Shown in pieces: positions 4,543 to 5,036 of a stretch of DNA of 5,036 nt. Source of the DNA: an uncultured Massilia sp. Lineage in GTDB: Bacteria; Pseudomonadota; Gammaproteobacteria; Burkholderiales; Burkholderiaceae. Below the pieces are notes generated by a model. It had not been told where the DNA came from, searched no databases, and saw only the letters and a list, made by a program, of their open reading frames with translations. Location: assembly GCA_946886065.1 (NCBI GenBank), contig CAMPHU010000306.1, forward strand, positions 1 through 5,036, in the 5' to 3' direction. The position numbers and the translations under genes are program-made. Within the stretch, counting starts at the first letter, position 1. Each line of letters begins with the position of its first letter.

Positions 4543-5036
4543 ATGGCTGATGACGGCATGCGGCCCATCGTCGTCAAGCGCGTCAAGAAGGTGGCCGGCG
4601 GCCACCACGGCGGCGCCTGGAAGATCGCGTACGCCGACTTCGTGACGGCGATGATGGCCTTCTTCCTGCTCATGTGGCTGCTCGGCTCGACCTCGAAGGG
4701 CGACCTGGAAGGCATCTCGGAATTCTTCAAGAACCCGCTGAAAGTGGCGATGCAGGGCGGCTCGGGCTCGGGCGACTCCTCGTCCGTGATCAAGGGCGGC
4801 GGCACCGACCTGACCCGCCGCAACGGCCAGGTCAAGAAGGGCGACATCGACCCCACCTCGAAGACCTACGACCTGCAGGCGGCCAAGGCCGCGCTCGAGC
4901 GCCAGGAAGCCATGCGCCTGGAATCGCTGAAGGCGAAGATCGAGTCGATCATCGAGGTCAACCCGCTGCTCAAGAAGTACAAGAACCAGCTGCTGCTCGA
5001 CATCACCAGCGAAGGCCTGCGCATCCAGATCGTGGA
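4543..5036 (+). CDS. motB: Flagellar motor protein MotB, N-terminal 164 residues (3' part beyond the window)
   Basis: MotB anchors the stator to peptidoglycan and carries the proton-accepting aspartate. From ATG 4543, 164 codons are open to the window edge; the family is about 300 residues. The basic cytoplasmic tail (VVKRVKK, 10-16) is followed by GGAWKIAYADFVTAMMAFFLLMWLL (23-47), the single membrane helix. Its D32 is the essential proton-binding aspartate, at the same number as in E. coli. A Gly/Ser-rich plug/linker region (about 72-88) and a helical periplasmic stretch up to LLDITSEGLRIQI follow, leading into the OmpA-like peptidoglycan-binding domain, which lies mostly outside. GGGAGG (4532-4537) stands five bases before the ATG. 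It forms an operon with motA. The absence of a visible defect applies only to the part seen. Confidence 0.97.
   Translation, partial: MADDGMRPIVVKRVKKVAGGHHGGAWKIAYADFVTAMMAFFLLMWLLGSTSKGDLEGISEFFKNPLKVAMQGGSGSGDSSSVIKGGGTDLTRRNGQVKKGDIDPTSKTYDLQAAKAALERQEAMRLESLKAKIESIIEVNPLLKKYKNQLLLDITSEGLRIQIV

Noticed and set aside
4503..4550. 15-codon ATG frame between motA and motB overlapping the motB start
   Set aside because: It has no recognisable product and no clear ribosome binding site of its own; most likely chance in a 47-bp gap.

Overview
The window looks like a chromosomal segment of a GC-rich, flagellated betaproteobacterium, most likely Burkholderiales and probably Oxalobacteraceae (Massilia/Janthinobacterium-like). 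The basis is the MotA/MotB and FlhDC protein sequences, the high-GC codon usage and the flhDC-motAB order. The genus is inferred, because no search could be run. I saw no IS element, integrase, CRISPR array, tRNA or rRNA.

Left arm (1-1219, minus strand): a kynurenine-pathway operon read leftward, kynB (kynurenine formamidase) then kynU (kynureninase, cut by the window edge). The two overlap by four bases (ATGA). Together they convert N-formylkynurenine to kynurenine and then to anthranilate plus alanine.

Central intergenic region (1220-1796, 577 bp): the most remarkable part. It holds three near-consensus sigma-28 (FliA) promoters on the plus strand, TAAAGTTC-N11-(T/G)(C/A)CGATAA, repeated with an exact 74-bp period. 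A tandem duplication that includes A/T-rich tracts appears to have produced them. An inverted repeat overlaps the -10 of the third promoter. A long flhD leader follows, with several short hairpins, a 15-bp odd palindrome and a possible small upstream ORF. The kynB side carries a 12-bp palindrome near the kynB start.

Right arm (1797-5036, plus strand): flhD, flhC, a membrane-anchored class I SAM methyltransferase-like gene, motA (TTG start) and motB (cut by the right edge). FlhD4C2 is the flagellar master activator, and MotA4MotB2-type stators power rotation by proton flow. The methyltransferase-like protein lies between them, and its role is unknown.

Main hypothesis: in this lineage the flagellar master operon is itself driven by FliA. 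FliA is normally a downstream product of the FlhDC cascade, so this would close a positive feedback loop on flhDC through a triplicated promoter. The promoter matches are read directly from the sequence; the loop is inference.
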